A program made the translations under genes and the position numbers. The notes beneath the pieces are model-generated. The model saw only the letters and a list, made by a program, of their open reading frames with translations. It had not been told where the DNA came from and ran no database searches. Below, in pieces: positions 18,384-26,594 of a stretch of DNA of 64,000 bases. The DNA comes from UTCHB3 sp964431385 (GTDB lineage: Bacteria; Bacteroidota; Ignavibacteria; Ignavibacteriales; Ignavibacteriaceae). Position 1 is the first letter of the stretch, and each line of letters opens with the position of its first letter. The stretch covers positions 1 to 64,000 of the forward strand of contig CAYSJM010000012.1 in assembly GCA_964431385.1 (NCBI GenBank), in the 5' to 3' direction.

Positions 18384-19518
18384 GATACTGATTTTTTCTT
18401 TTCTCATGGTATTCGTTTCGGTGGCTCAGTCATTACCTGAAAGTGAATTACAGGTTAATCTGAACGGCTACTTTGATAATTTTGGTGTGGTAGTTGCCTA
18501 TCCTGTAATCTCAGTTACAAAACAAATAAGCCCCAGCACTTCGGTTAACGGCAGATATCTTGTTGATATGATTTCTGCTGCATCGATGAAGAGCCTTTTT
18601 AGAGTTGACGGAGTGACCTCTGCCTCAAAAAGAACAGAGGGAGGCGGAAAGTTTCCTGATGAAATCCGTCATGAGTTCACAGGTGGTGTAACACAACTTA
18701 TCGGTGATGTTAAAGCTTCGCTAAATGCCATCTATTCCACTGAACACGACTATTATTCCCGAACTCTTGCTGCAGATGTTACACTTCCATTTGCACTTCA
18801 AAACACAATTATTTCACTCGGTGTGGTTAAAAGCTGGGATATTGTTGCCCCCGATAACAGAGACTGGCAAAAAGATAAAAATGTCCTCTCGCTTAGTGCA
18901 GGGCTGACGCAAAATATCTCCCCGGAATGGGTTATGCAGATGAATCTCTGGTACTCCAATAATACAGGATTTTTAAACGATGCTTATCAGGTGGTGGCTA
19001 TTAACCAGCTCGGAAGAGTCCGTTATTATTCCCCTGCATATCCCGATACAAGGGACAGAAAAGCAGCAAGCCTTCGAACCGTTTTTTCGCTCGATGAATT
19101 GTCTTCACTTCAATTGGGTTACAGATATTATTGGGACACTTGGGATGTTTCTTCAAACACTGCTAATATTCTCTACCAGCGGCATCTTTCCAAGGATGTG
19201 AGGGCATCTCTCGGCTGGAGAATCTATAATCAGACTAAAGCTTATTTCTTCCTCCCTGAATATTCGGGTCCGGTTGAACTTATGGCTGTTGATTCAAAAT
19301 TGAATGAAGCCATAAGCAATGAATTTGAGATTAGTTTTAAATTTAAGAGTGATTTGTTTAAGAATACGCCACTCCTGAATTCGATAATGAAAGAGACGGC
19401 TGAACTAAGTGTCGGCTTAAATTTTTACATGAGAAACACAGTTTCACCCGATTGGCACAGCCGTTACAGAATGCTGTACGCCTATATTTTTACACTCGGT
19501 TACAAATACAATTTTTAA
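18376..19518 (+). CDS. DUF3570 predicted outer-membrane protein
   Basis: A 380-aa protein of the DUF3570 type. A hydrophobic signal peptide (RILIFSFLMVFVSVAQS) is followed by repeated short amphipathic beta strands rich in Y/W, ending YIFTLGYKYNF with a terminal Phe. This fits an outer-membrane beta-barrel. The frame is open further upstream, but GTG at 18376 has GGAGG 8 nt before it and begins just before the signal, overlapping the DUF4266 stop by 8 bp. The conserved coupling with DUF4266 and ApbE suggests a shared redox or export complex. The biochemical role is unknown. Confidence 0.8.
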   Translation: MVRILIFSFLMVFVSVAQSLPESELQVNLNGYFDNFGVVVAYPVISVTKQISPSTSVNGRYLVDMISAASMKSLFRVDGVTSASKRTEGGGKFPDEIRHEFTGGVTQLIGDVKASLNAIYSTEHDYYSRTLAADVTLPFALQNTIISLGVVKSWDIVAPDNRDWQKDKNVLSLSAGLTQNISPEWVMQMNLWYSNNTGFLNDAYQVVAINQLGRVRYYSPAYPDTRDRKAASLRTVFSLDELSSLQLGYRYYWDTWDVSSNTANILYQRHLSKDVRASLGWRIYNQTKAYFFLPEYSGPVELMAVDSKLNEAISNEFEISFKFKSDLFKNTPLLNSIMKETAELSVGLNFYMRNTVSPDWHSRYRMLYAYIFTLGYKYNF

Positions 19519-19536
19519 TTGCGGAGCACAACAACT

Positions 19537-20208
19537 ATGAAAAGAAGAGATTTTTTGAAAACGGGAGCATTGGTAGCGGGAGCACTCTCACTTCCGGCTT
19601 TTGCAAAAGGTTTTTCATCAAAGGATCTGGTGACAGGTTCATCACTCTCAATTATTACAAATGACGCTGACTCGGCCGCTCTGCTTGCACAGGCATTCTT
19701 CACAAAAACCGGGATAAAAGATCGGCTTAAATATGAAGAATTTGATTTGGCTGGTGAATACTCGGGCGATATAGTTTTTGTAGAGAATGGGAAGTTGATA
19801 AATTTCAGGGCTGAAATTGACAACAAGTCAAAACTCATCTCTGAGATGGCATCAAAACTCGGTTTACCTGCAAAACTTAAAAATCCAAAATTTGTGAGAT
19901 TCCTTTCAATCGCTGACTCATCGAATGAGAATAAATCTGTTAGAATTTTCAGTAACAATACACTCGTAAAAGAGATACAACTAAATAACGAACAGGTCAG
20001 GTTTTCAGTTGATGGTGTTATTGGTAACTCAGAATTTCAACTCTCCAAAGTGGGGATCAAAGTTGTGGGAGCACCGTGCGGACATAAAACCTGCATGAAA
20101 CTCGGGACTGCATCAATAACAGGTGAAAGCCTGGTTTGTATCCCGAACAGAGTTAGAGCAGTTGTTTACGGAGCACAGAACAGCCTGATTGATGCTATTA
20201 CGCGTTAG
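19537..20208 (+). CDS. Tat-exported NusG domain II-containing protein
   Basis: A 223-aa protein with a twin-arginine signal (KRRDFLK, then a hydrophobic stretch to about 23), so it is probably exported folded. The C-terminal ~95 residues match the NusG domain II family: SVRIFSNN, then C181-x4-C186 in APCGHKTCMK and C201 in SLVCIPNRV. The central part (about 35-125) looks like a small alpha/beta domain with no assignment. NusG_II proteins outside NusG are often encoded next to ApbE and redox membrane complexes. The three cysteines could bind a cofactor or form disulphides. The start at 19537 is preferred to an in-frame TTG at 19519. The 3' end overlaps apbE by 17 bp. Confidence 0.82.
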   Translation: MKRRDFLKTGALVAGALSLPAFAKGFSSKDLVTGSSLSIITNDADSAALLAQAFFTKTGIKDRLKYEEFDLAGEYSGDIVFVENGKLINFRAEIDNKSKLISEMASKLGLPAKLKNPKFVRFLSIADSSNENKSVRIFSNNTLVKEIQLNNEQVRFSVDGVIGNSEFQLSKVGIKVVGAPCGHKTCMKLGTASITGESLVCIPNRVRAVVYGAQNSLIDAITR

Positions 20209-21187
20209 TGTACTGATATTGTTGGGAGCATGCTCCCTTTTCTCTCAGGACTCGACTCAGTATTACGAATTAAACGCATCCAAAAATCTTATCGGCACTG
20301 TAGTGGATGTTAAGGTATATGCTCCCGATATTGCAAAAGGGAAAGTAACACTCTATTATGCATTTCGTGAAATTGAGCGAATAGATTCCCTGCTTGCCTG
20401 GCAGATACCAACTTCTGAAATCTCAGCCATCAATTCAGCGGCAGGTGTGTCACCTGTTAAAATATCTTATGAGACCTTTTCACTCCTCGAAAGATCGATT
20501 TCTTATTCCACACTTTCCTCAGGCGTTTTCGATATCACTATTGGACCTCTGACTCAACTCTGGGGTTTTAATGGTGATAGTGAGCCCGTGGAAGTTCCAC
20601 TTCAACATCTTATTGACTCTTGCAGACAACTCGTTAATTTCGAGAAGCTAAAGCTCAATGCTAAGGACACTTCCGCTTTTTTGTTAAACAAGGGGATGTC
20701 AATAGACCTGGGTGGCATTGGTAAAGGTTATGCAATTGACAGAGCGTCTGCTATCCTCAAGAAGAACGGATTTAACTCATTCCTTTTTAATGCCGGAGGT
20801 GACATACTCGTTTCAGGGATGAAAAATGAAAATCAAAAATGGGTAATCGGGATAAAACACCCCAGAGAAGAGAGTAAACTGTTTGGAAGTGTCGAGTTAA
20901 CTGACTTGGCAATTGCCACCAGTGGCGACTATGAAAGATATTTTGAGCAAAATGGCGTCCGATACCACCATATAATCGATCCCTCTTCCGGATTCCCTGC
21001 CACAAAAAGCACCAGTGTCTCAATTGTAGGTGAATCCGCGGAAAAAGCTGATGCTCTCGCTACAATTTTATTTATTACTCACGGGAATAAACTCAATTCA
21101 GATGTTGAGTACCTGATTATTGATAATAAACTCAAACCAACTTTCTCCCCTAAGTTCAAACAAAAGTATTCTTTTATTAAAAATTGA
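20192..21187 (+). CDS. apbE: FAD:protein FMN transferase (ApbE family)
   Basis: A 331-aa exported flavin transferase that moves FMN from FAD onto a Thr/Ser of target proteins through a phosphoester bond. Family motifs are in order: GGIGKGYAIDRA (174-185), FNAGGDI (199-205), TSGDYERYF (243-251), HHIIDPSSGFPA (259-270) and AEKADALATILF (283-294, Mg and FAD site). The N-terminus is a signal peptide with possible lipobox LGAC (C14), consistent with periplasmic lipoprotein ApbE enzymes. The ATG at 20192 overlaps the previous gene by 17 bp. It is the last gene of the redox cluster. No typical FMN-binding-domain target is encoded nearby. Confidence 0.93.
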   Translation: MLLRVSVLILLGACSLFSQDSTQYYELNASKNLIGTVVDVKVYAPDIAKGKVTLYYAFREIERIDSLLAWQIPTSEISAINSAAGVSPVKISYETFSLLERSISYSTLSSGVFDITIGPLTQLWGFNGDSEPVEVPLQHLIDSCRQLVNFEKLKLNAKDTSAFLLNKGMSIDLGGIGKGYAIDRASAILKKNGFNSFLFNAGGDILVSGMKNENQKWVIGIKHPREESKLFGSVELTDLAIATSGDYERYFEQNGVRYHHIIDPSSGFPATKSTSVSIVGESAEKADALATILFITHGNKLNSDVEYLIIDNKLKPTFSPKFKQKYSFIKN

Positions 21188-21194
21188 CAAAAAA

Positions 21195-21216
21195 AGCCCT
21201 GACTTTCGTCAGAGCT
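21195..21216. terminator. hairpin terminator between apbE and tRNA-Gln
   Basis: AGCCCTGAC-TTTC-GTCAGAGCT forms a 9-position stem with one C/A mismatch. On the minus strand it is followed by a run of seven T, so it terminates the tRNA-Gln transcript. On plus it follows apbE by 7 bp and is trailed by CTATTTT, so it probably serves both. Confidence 0.75.
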
Positions 21217-21224
21217 CTATTTTG

Positions 21225-21297
21225 CTGCCCCGCCAGGGGTCGAACCTGGGCTCTCCTGATCCAGAGTCAGGCGTGTTGCCAATTACACCACAGGGCA
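21225..21297 (-). tRNA. tRNA-Gln (anticodon CUG)
   Basis: Read on the minus strand, the 73 nt fold as a cloverleaf. The acceptor TGCCCTG/CGGGGCA (one G-U) has discriminator G. The D arm is GTG/CAC, the anticodon arm CCTGA-CTCTGGA-TCAGG with anticodon CTG at 34-36, the variable loop five nt, and the T arm CCAGG-TTCGACC-CCTGG. CCA is not encoded. The CUG anticodon identifies glutamine. It stands alone between apbE and an outer-membrane protein gene. Confidence 0.96.
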
Positions 21298-21356
21298 ATA
21301 ATTTCAAAATTAGACTACAAATATACGGATATCAGATTTAATTTACAAAATCAAAA

Positions 21357-21386
21357 AAAAGGCTGCCCCTTTCGGAACAGCCTTTT
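21357..21386 (-). terminator. terminator of the outer-membrane protein/lipoprotein operon
   Basis: AAAAGGCTG at 21357-21365 pairs with CAGCCTTTT at 21378-21386 around a 12-nt loop. On minus the stem runs into a long T-run. It lies about 30 bp after the stop of the minus-strand gene ending at 21416. Confidence 0.88.
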
Positions 21387-21415
21387 AATATTTAATCTAT
21401 AATTTGTTTTACAAA

Positions 21416-22840
21416 TTAGTCGAATCTCCATCTTGCACCGAGTGATACAGAGACTCTTTTTGCTTTTGAAGGGGTAAACAAATATTGAAAATCGTAAGTA
21501 GCACCATCAAAATAAATTTTCCATATCTTGAAACCGCCACCAAACGACCAGCTTGATATGGCTCCACCACCAACTGAGAAACCTGTTCTAAACCACGGTA
21601 ACCAGCTGGTTTTTGGATTCCATTCCATACCCATCGACCATCTCATTTCCGTGCTGTTTCCCGGTTCGTTATTGAAGCCAAAATTAAAATCTGACGCAAA
21701 TAACCAGTCACCACTGCTGCCGGCAGTTCTGAACGCAGTCCCCAGCCTTAAAGCACCGGGAAGTGAAGTTGAAAATTCACCAATCGATCTTGCTTTTCCT
21801 TTTAGAACATTCACGAGTGAATCGCGTTGTTGCTGGCTCAATAAATCGTTCAGGAAGATACCTCCTTCGGCTTTAAATTCTGCGGTTTTTTGTGTCCAGG
21901 TTATCGAGCCGAGATCGGTCAAAGCCAAACCAACCGACCATTTATCGTCGATCTGGGCAGCAAATCCAAGGTCAATTCCAAAACCGGTTCCTCCGGGAGA
22001 TGGGAAAGGAAAGAAGTTTTTGCCTTTCTCTATATCGGTAGAGTCAAAATCATACTTAATGCCAAAATCAGGGCTAAAAGCAGATAATGCTCTGTAGTCA
22101 CCGGTACCGGTCATTTGATCATTGGCATCAAAAGTGAAGTTTGTTCTAACATAATCAATTGCCGCATATCCATAACCATGAACGAGATTCATTGTAATTC
22201 CCGCCGAAACATGCTTCCAATTGAACAGTTTGAAGTCTCTTGCGTATGTTAAACCATATTTTCGCATCCAGGTGGCACCAAATTTTGTGCCGCCAAAGTC
22301 ATAAACCTGATTTTGAAGATTACCTTCGAGAGCAAGTTTAGCGAAAGTTTCAGGGATAACAGCTTTTGTATAAAAATAGTCGGTGATGTTGAAACCAAAA
22401 GCACCAACTTCAGGTCCGGCATTGTAGGTGGCAGCAAACATAGTGAACGAGCCACTAGCAATCATACGACTTTCATCTTTGAACAATTCTCTAAATCTAA
22501 GTTCATCGTCGTTAGTCAGATATCGACCTGTTGTTTTTCCTGTGGAGGGATCTGTAGTTCCACCAAAGAAATAGTTGTAGTCATCGAGAGTCATGAAATC
22601 AAATCCGGCTCTCACATTAATCGGACCAATCAAAGAGAACTCAAATGTTTTTGGTTCACTCCATGTTATCAAAGCGGGGTTGGCTCCCAATGCATAAACT
22701 CCACGCGAAGTTATCGTCATCGTCTTTCCCATTGCGGTTGCAACAGGGTCGGAACTGCTTGAAGTGCCTCCTCCGTTCTGAGCAGAAATTAAGGAAGTAA
22801 AAATCACTAATGCCAATACAGAATATTTGATCGTTTTCAT
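21416..22840 (-). CDS. outer-membrane beta-barrel protein (DUF5723-like)
   Basis: A 474-aa exported protein with signal peptide MKTIKYSVLALVIF...ISA, then SRGVYALGANPALI, a segment typical of DUF5723/PorV-related FadL-like barrels in Bacteroidota. The rest is repeated amphipathic strands with many aromatic residues, ending SVSLGARWRF. It is probably an outer-membrane barrel; transport substrate or structural role is unknown. The frame extends 33 codons upstream into the previous gene, but the ATG at 22840 starts the signal peptide and has an AGAGGT site overlapping the upstream stop. It lies 10 bp after the 691-aa lipoprotein gene, forming a two-gene operon. Confidence 0.75.
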   Translation of the reverse strand: MKTIKYSVLALVIFTSLISAQNGGGTSSSSDPVATAMGKTMTITSRGVYALGANPALITWSEPKTFEFSLIGPINVRAGFDFMTLDDYNYFFGGTTDPSTGKTTGRYLTNDDELRFRELFKDESRMIASGSFTMFAATYNAGPEVGAFGFNITDYFYTKAVIPETFAKLALEGNLQNQVYDFGGTKFGATWMRKYGLTYARDFKLFNWKHVSAGITMNLVHGYGYAAIDYVRTNFTFDANDQMTGTGDYRALSAFSPDFGIKYDFDSTDIEKGKNFFPFPSPGGTGFGIDLGFAAQIDDKWSVGLALTDLGSITWTQKTAEFKAEGGIFLNDLLSQQQRDSLVNVLKGKARSIGEFSTSLPGALRLGTAFRTAGSSGDWLFASDFNFGFNNEPGNSTEMRWSMGMEWNPKTSWLPWFRTGFSVGGGAISSWSFGGGFKIWKIYFDGATYDFQYLFTPSKAKRVSVSLGARWRFD

Positions 22841-22850
22841 CGTGATACCT

Positions 22851-24926
22851 CTACTTTCCTGCGTCAACTTTGTATGAGAATTTACCGTAAGCTCGTAATT
22901 TGAACAGATCAAGTGCATAAAACTTGACGGGTAACCCATTCGCTCGAGTGGTATTTAACTTGACATCCAAAATCAGATATTTAACTTTCGTGAAATTCTT
23001 GAAGTCGTTATTAACTAATTTGATTTTAATGCTTTCTTTTGCGGCGGCTATCACTTTATCGTCAGATCCGACAGTAGCCCCATTAATAGTGAGGACTGTG
23101 TCGTTCCCCGTATTTTTAGGAATTATGTTCATTACGGTTTTATAGTCCTTATCAACATATCTGCCACTAACTGTCATTTTTGCTGCAAATCCATTCTCTA
23201 AAACCATGGTAATATCAGCAGTATTCGAATTGTTCAATTTGGCTGTATCTCCCGAAGCAATCTCGACTGCGACTGTATCGGAAATTGTGCCATTCGTAAT
23301 TCCGACATGGAACGGGAAGTCAAGCCTGCCAATTCCGTAAACGGAATCAACCATTTGAGCAGTTCCCTCTTTAAAGTTTGGATTTAGAGTAGTAACCCCA
23401 ACAACTGTCATCTTATTTGGCAGTGTCCCGGGGAATGCCAGAATAAATTGTTCAACCTTCACTGGATCAAGCTTAATGGTTGTTTGTCCGGTTCCTAAAG
23501 TTGTAACAGGCAAATCGAGCTCAGCACTTGCAGAACCGTTTGTACCTTTTAATTTTCCGGTAAACTTCACTTCAAAACTTGTTGCCTTCTGAACAATCAG
23601 TTTTATGTCAGAATCCTGCAAATCAAGTTTTCCATATCTGAATTTACCTTGTAAATCGTTTAGATTAATTCCGATATCCGTCTCCACGATTCGAAGTTGA
23701 GTCGGTTTTACTTTACCCGTTATACTTGATATAACCAGGTTGGACATGGAAACAGTTGATACCAGACTATCCGTACTTAACAAGGTGTTAGTAACGCCGG
23801 GTTGTACAGTATTAACAGCAGATGCTGAGTAAGTGATAGTGTTCTTCAATACACCGCCTGAATTTAAGGTATAATCCTTTAAGCTGGCAACTGAAAAACT
23901 CCCGTTCCCTTTCGCCGGCACAGTAATCACCTGACTGAAAGCAGAGCCATCAGGTTTTTTCAATTCTGTCATACTTAGTGTAACCTGGAGCGGCAGGTCG
24001 ATGGAGTTCTTAATAGCTATGTCTAACTTACCCGATTCCAATTTCATTAGCGAATATTGAGTTGAGTCGTCAATAGCCACCACATCACTCTTAACAATTG
24101 GATTTTGCTGTGGTATAACAGTCTTAACTCCACTGACACTCAACCCGGTAAAATCGGCTGAAACTTTTGTAACAGGGTTTGGAGGAAGCAGAACGGATTG
24201 TCCACTACTCCCCGGGGAAGATAACAGTATCTCAACTCTGAGGGAATCAACAAGTTTTTGTGCTGTAAGTGGGAAAGCAATTGTTCTTTCCTGATTTTGA
24301 TTCAGCGTGAAGGTGGTGTTATCTGTAAGCAGACGGGTATTTTCAGCTATTGATGCACCCCTGTACGAATAATTCTTAGCAGCTCTAATTATAATTCTGC
24401 TGATAGTTATTGGAATGGGACCATTTTCGTTTCTAATTTTAAGTGACATGGTGCCGCCATCAAATTCTGCCACTTCGAAAGAACCTATCTTTTTTAAGTC
24501 CTGAACAACGAGCGTGTTTGAGACAGAAGGTACCACCTGAGTCTGACCCGGTGTGACATTCATCCACTGAGTCATTTTAACTTCTTCGGTGAGAGTTGCA
24601 ACAGTATTTACTTTTATTGCCCCTACCGTTGTCTTTATGCTTTTTGTGGGAGCATCAAGAGTCATTCGGTTTTCAATCTTTATAGAATTGAGTTCCTGAA
24701 GCTGCTCAAAGACTATTATGGCTGTATCACTTCTTACCTTTAGATTGCTTGTATCTCTCTCAACTATCTCTTTCAGAGTATAAGTTCTGTTCACAAAAGG
24801 GAGGTTGAGCTCTACATCCCAAACGGGTGCAATCGGTTCTTTTATTTCACATCCGGACAAGAGCAATAGCAACAATACTGCAATTATACCGGGGATTCCG
24901 GTTAGGAATTTCTTAATATGCTTCAT
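22851..24926 (-). CDS. large lipoprotein of unknown function
   Basis: A 691-aa lipoprotein with basic N-terminus, hydrophobic stretch and lipobox LLSGC (C26 region). The mature part is almost entirely beta-rich with serial ~100-150-residue segments of similar pattern (VxVP...SFSVASLKDY, TIKLDPVKVEQF), suggesting tandem Ig- or jelly-roll-like modules. No named domain recognised. It is the first gene of an operon with the outer-membrane barrel protein (10-bp gap), so the two may form one envelope complex. Close relatives would probably be annotated hypothetical in related genomes. Confidence 0.7.
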   Translation of the reverse strand: MKHIKKFLTGIPGIIAVLLLLLLSGCEIKEPIAPVWDVELNLPFVNRTYTLKEIVERDTSNLKVRSDTAIIVFEQLQELNSIKIENRMTLDAPTKSIKTTVGAIKVNTVATLTEEVKMTQWMNVTPGQTQVVPSVSNTLVVQDLKKIGSFEVAEFDGGTMSLKIRNENGPIPITISRIIIRAAKNYSYRGASIAENTRLLTDNTTFTLNQNQERTIAFPLTAQKLVDSLRVEILLSSPGSSGQSVLLPPNPVTKVSADFTGLSVSGVKTVIPQQNPIVKSDVVAIDDSTQYSLMKLESGKLDIAIKNSIDLPLQVTLSMTELKKPDGSAFSQVITVPAKGNGSFSVASLKDYTLNSGGVLKNTITYSASAVNTVQPGVTNTLLSTDSLVSTVSMSNLVISSITGKVKPTQLRIVETDIGINLNDLQGKFRYGKLDLQDSDIKLIVQKATSFEVKFTGKLKGTNGSASAELDLPVTTLGTGQTTIKLDPVKVEQFILAFPGTLPNKMTVVGVTTLNPNFKEGTAQMVDSVYGIGRLDFPFHVGITNGTISDTVAVEIASGDTAKLNNSNTADITMVLENGFAAKMTVSGRYVDKDYKTVMNIIPKNTGNDTVLTINGATVGSDDKVIAAAKESIKIKLVNNDFKNFTKVKYLILDVKLNTTRANGLPVKFYALDLFKLRAYGKFSYKVDAGK

Positions 24927-25030
24927 TGTAATCTCGGTTCTATAATTATTTACGATAACTGTTAAAGTTAGTTATAATTTAAATTGTTTGCAAACATTTT
25001 ATTTACAATAATTGACTTTTATGTAAAAAA

Positions 25031-25086
25031 AAGAGCATTAAAAGGCGATTGCAGGCTAATTCCTGCATTTTCCTTCGAATGCTCTT
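25031..25086 (-). terminator. long nested-hairpin terminator
   Basis: Three stacked helices: AAGAGCATT/AATGCTCTT (25031-25039 with 25078-25086), AAGG/CCTT inside, and TGCAGG/CCTGCA at 25050-25055 with 25062-25067. On minus the structure is followed by eight T. It ends the transcript of the T9SS gene at 25119-26042. The 56-nt extent is longer than the other terminators here. Confidence 0.8.
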
Positions 25087-25118
25087 AAATTACGACAATA
25101 AGTAGTGCTTTCAGTGAG

Positions 25119-26042
25119 TTACTTGAGCAAAAGCATTTTTTTGCTGATAACTGTGTTGCCTGCACGAAGCTCGTACGCATACATTCCCGACGGCAGACCT
25201 GATGCATCAAACGATGCCTCATAAACACCCGCATCCTTCGTTTCATTCACAATTTTGGCTACCTCAACACCCATCACATCGAATACTCTGATTAGCACAT
25301 CTGCCCTTTCGGGGAGAGAGTAACGAATCTTAGTGGATGGATTAAACGGGTTGGGATAGTTTTGATCAAGAGCGTATGCTGAAGGTATCTCTGCAATAAT
25401 ATCTTTTGCGGAGGTTACACTTCCTTGTGTACTCCCGACAATGTCAGAAAAGTGAGAAGCCCTCACTCTTATCGAGTCAGGATACAACTCAGTGGTGATC
25501 CCTGTCAGGTCAAAACTATTGGTTCCGGTCATATAAGCGAATGCCAAAACGGCTGCCGGATTTATTCCCGAGAGGGTCAGGAACTGATTGAACTGCGGCG
25601 AACGCATCAAAACAAGTCTGAACCTGTTTGGAGATGTGAAATTGAATGGTGAACCCAACGGATCCAGCCCGTTAAACGAGTAAACTTCTATCCTCCAATT
25701 TAAGAACAGGTTTGCCAGATTTGCGGGATTAAACAATCCGTTTGAGCAATTCACACCATTCAGCGTGATACGCACCTGTATATCCTCGTTTATGCATCCG
25801 TCTTCAAACAAAATGTATGACCCGACAAGTGTATTGTAGAGCGATTGAGCTACATTGTAGGGTGCCGGTAGATTTTTTGCCTGAAATGCATATTTCTGAC
25901 CTTCACGAATTGTATCATTCCATATCGAAAATTGTGGAGCGTTGGTGCATTTTATGGAGATAACCACATTAATCTTGTTCTGCTGGGCAAATAAAATACC
26001 TGAGAACAGTAAAAAAACCATGAAAAGTGTAAATCTTTTCAT
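25119..26042 (-). CDS. secreted protein with T9SS sorting domain
   Basis: A 307-aa exported protein. The signal peptide covers MKRFTLFMVFLLF...LFAQ. The middle (about 20-210) contains four cysteines (CTNAPQF, DGCINE, NGVNCSNG) and no domain I can name. The C-terminal ~85 residues form a type A T9SS sorting domain: QNYPNPFNPSTKIRYSL, ADVLIRVFDVMGVEVAKIV and YAYELRAGN, ending KKMLLLK. It should be exported by the type IX pathway to the surface or medium. It is monocistronic with its own terminator. Confidence 0.85.
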   Translation of the reverse strand: MKRFTLFMVFLLFSGILFAQQNKINVVISIKCTNAPQFSIWNDTIREGQKYAFQAKNLPAPYNVAQSLYNTLVGSYILFEDGCINEDIQVRITLNGVNCSNGLFNPANLANLFLNWRIEVYSFNGLDPLGSPFNFTSPNRFRLVLMRSPQFNQFLTLSGINPAAVLAFAYMTGTNSFDLTGITTELYPDSIRVRASHFSDIVGSTQGSVTSAKDIIAEIPSAYALDQNYPNPFNPSTKIRYSLPERADVLIRVFDVMGVEVAKIVNETKDAGVYEASFDASGLPSGMYAYELRAGNTVISKKMLLLK

Positions 26043-26219
26043 AATTAACTCCTTTTGATGATGATGTTGTTGTTATTAAAAACTTATTAAAGTGCAACTC
26101 GCGGTGGTTACGGTAGTTGCAGATATCGATTGCGAAATTTAACATTTAAATCAACAAATGCAACATACTTTTAGCCAATTTTCTTTATATTTCTAAAAGA
26201 AGTGATGCAGATCAAAAAA

Positions 26220-26243
26220 AAGCTGCCTTTTAAGAGGCAGCTT
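26220..26243 (-). terminator. terminator of the TPR lipoprotein-DUF3467 operon
   Basis: AAGCTGCC at 26220-26227 pairs perfectly with GGCAGCTT at 26236-26243 around an 8-nt loop. The minus strand continues into a T-run. It lies 14 bp beyond the DUF3467 stop. Confidence 0.88.
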
Positions 26244-26257
26244 CTATAAATCTGTTA

Positions 26258-26593
26258 TCAGTTAAATTTTTCCGTCTTCGGAGGCGGAAACCCAAAAGGT
26301 TGTTCTTGCTGAAAATCGACATTTATTTCACCAAACCTGGCCTCATATTTGTCAATATTATCTGCAAGTGCTCTCAGTAACATCTTTGCGTGTTGTGGTG
26401 TTGTTATTATCCTCGACATTACTTTCGCTTTTTGAATTCCGGGGAGAATTCTGGTGAAATCTATTACAAATTCCGCAGGGGAATGGGTAATAAAAGCGAG
26501 ATTGGAATATATTCCTTCGGCTTCTTTTTCACCCAGCTCCACATTAAGTTGCTGTTGCTGAGGTACTGCTGTATCTTTTGGATTCTGACTCAT
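26258..26593 (-). CDS. DUF3467 domain-containing protein
   Basis: A 111-aa small soluble protein. After a Gln-rich leader (VPQQQQLNV) the DUF3467 body is seen: AEGIYSNLAFITHSPAEFVIDFTRILPG...KVMSRIITTPQHAKMLLRALADNIDKYEARFG. The function of the family is unknown; it is widespread in Bacteroidota and some other phyla. It begins 1 bp after the stop of the TPR lipoprotein gene and is therefore cotranscribed and probably coupled with it. Confidence 0.9.
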   Translation of the reverse strand: MSQNPKDTAVPQQQQLNVELGEKEAEGIYSNLAFITHSPAEFVIDFTRILPGIQKAKVMSRIITTPQHAKMLLRALADNIDKYEARFGEINVDFQQEQPFGFPPPKTEKFN

Positions 26594-26594
26594 T

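Noticed and set aside
22313..22762. 149-codon open frame on plus strand opposite the outer-membrane protein gene
   Set aside because: It is antisense to a well-supported signal-peptide-bearing gene with normal codon pattern; no ribosome-binding site or family match.
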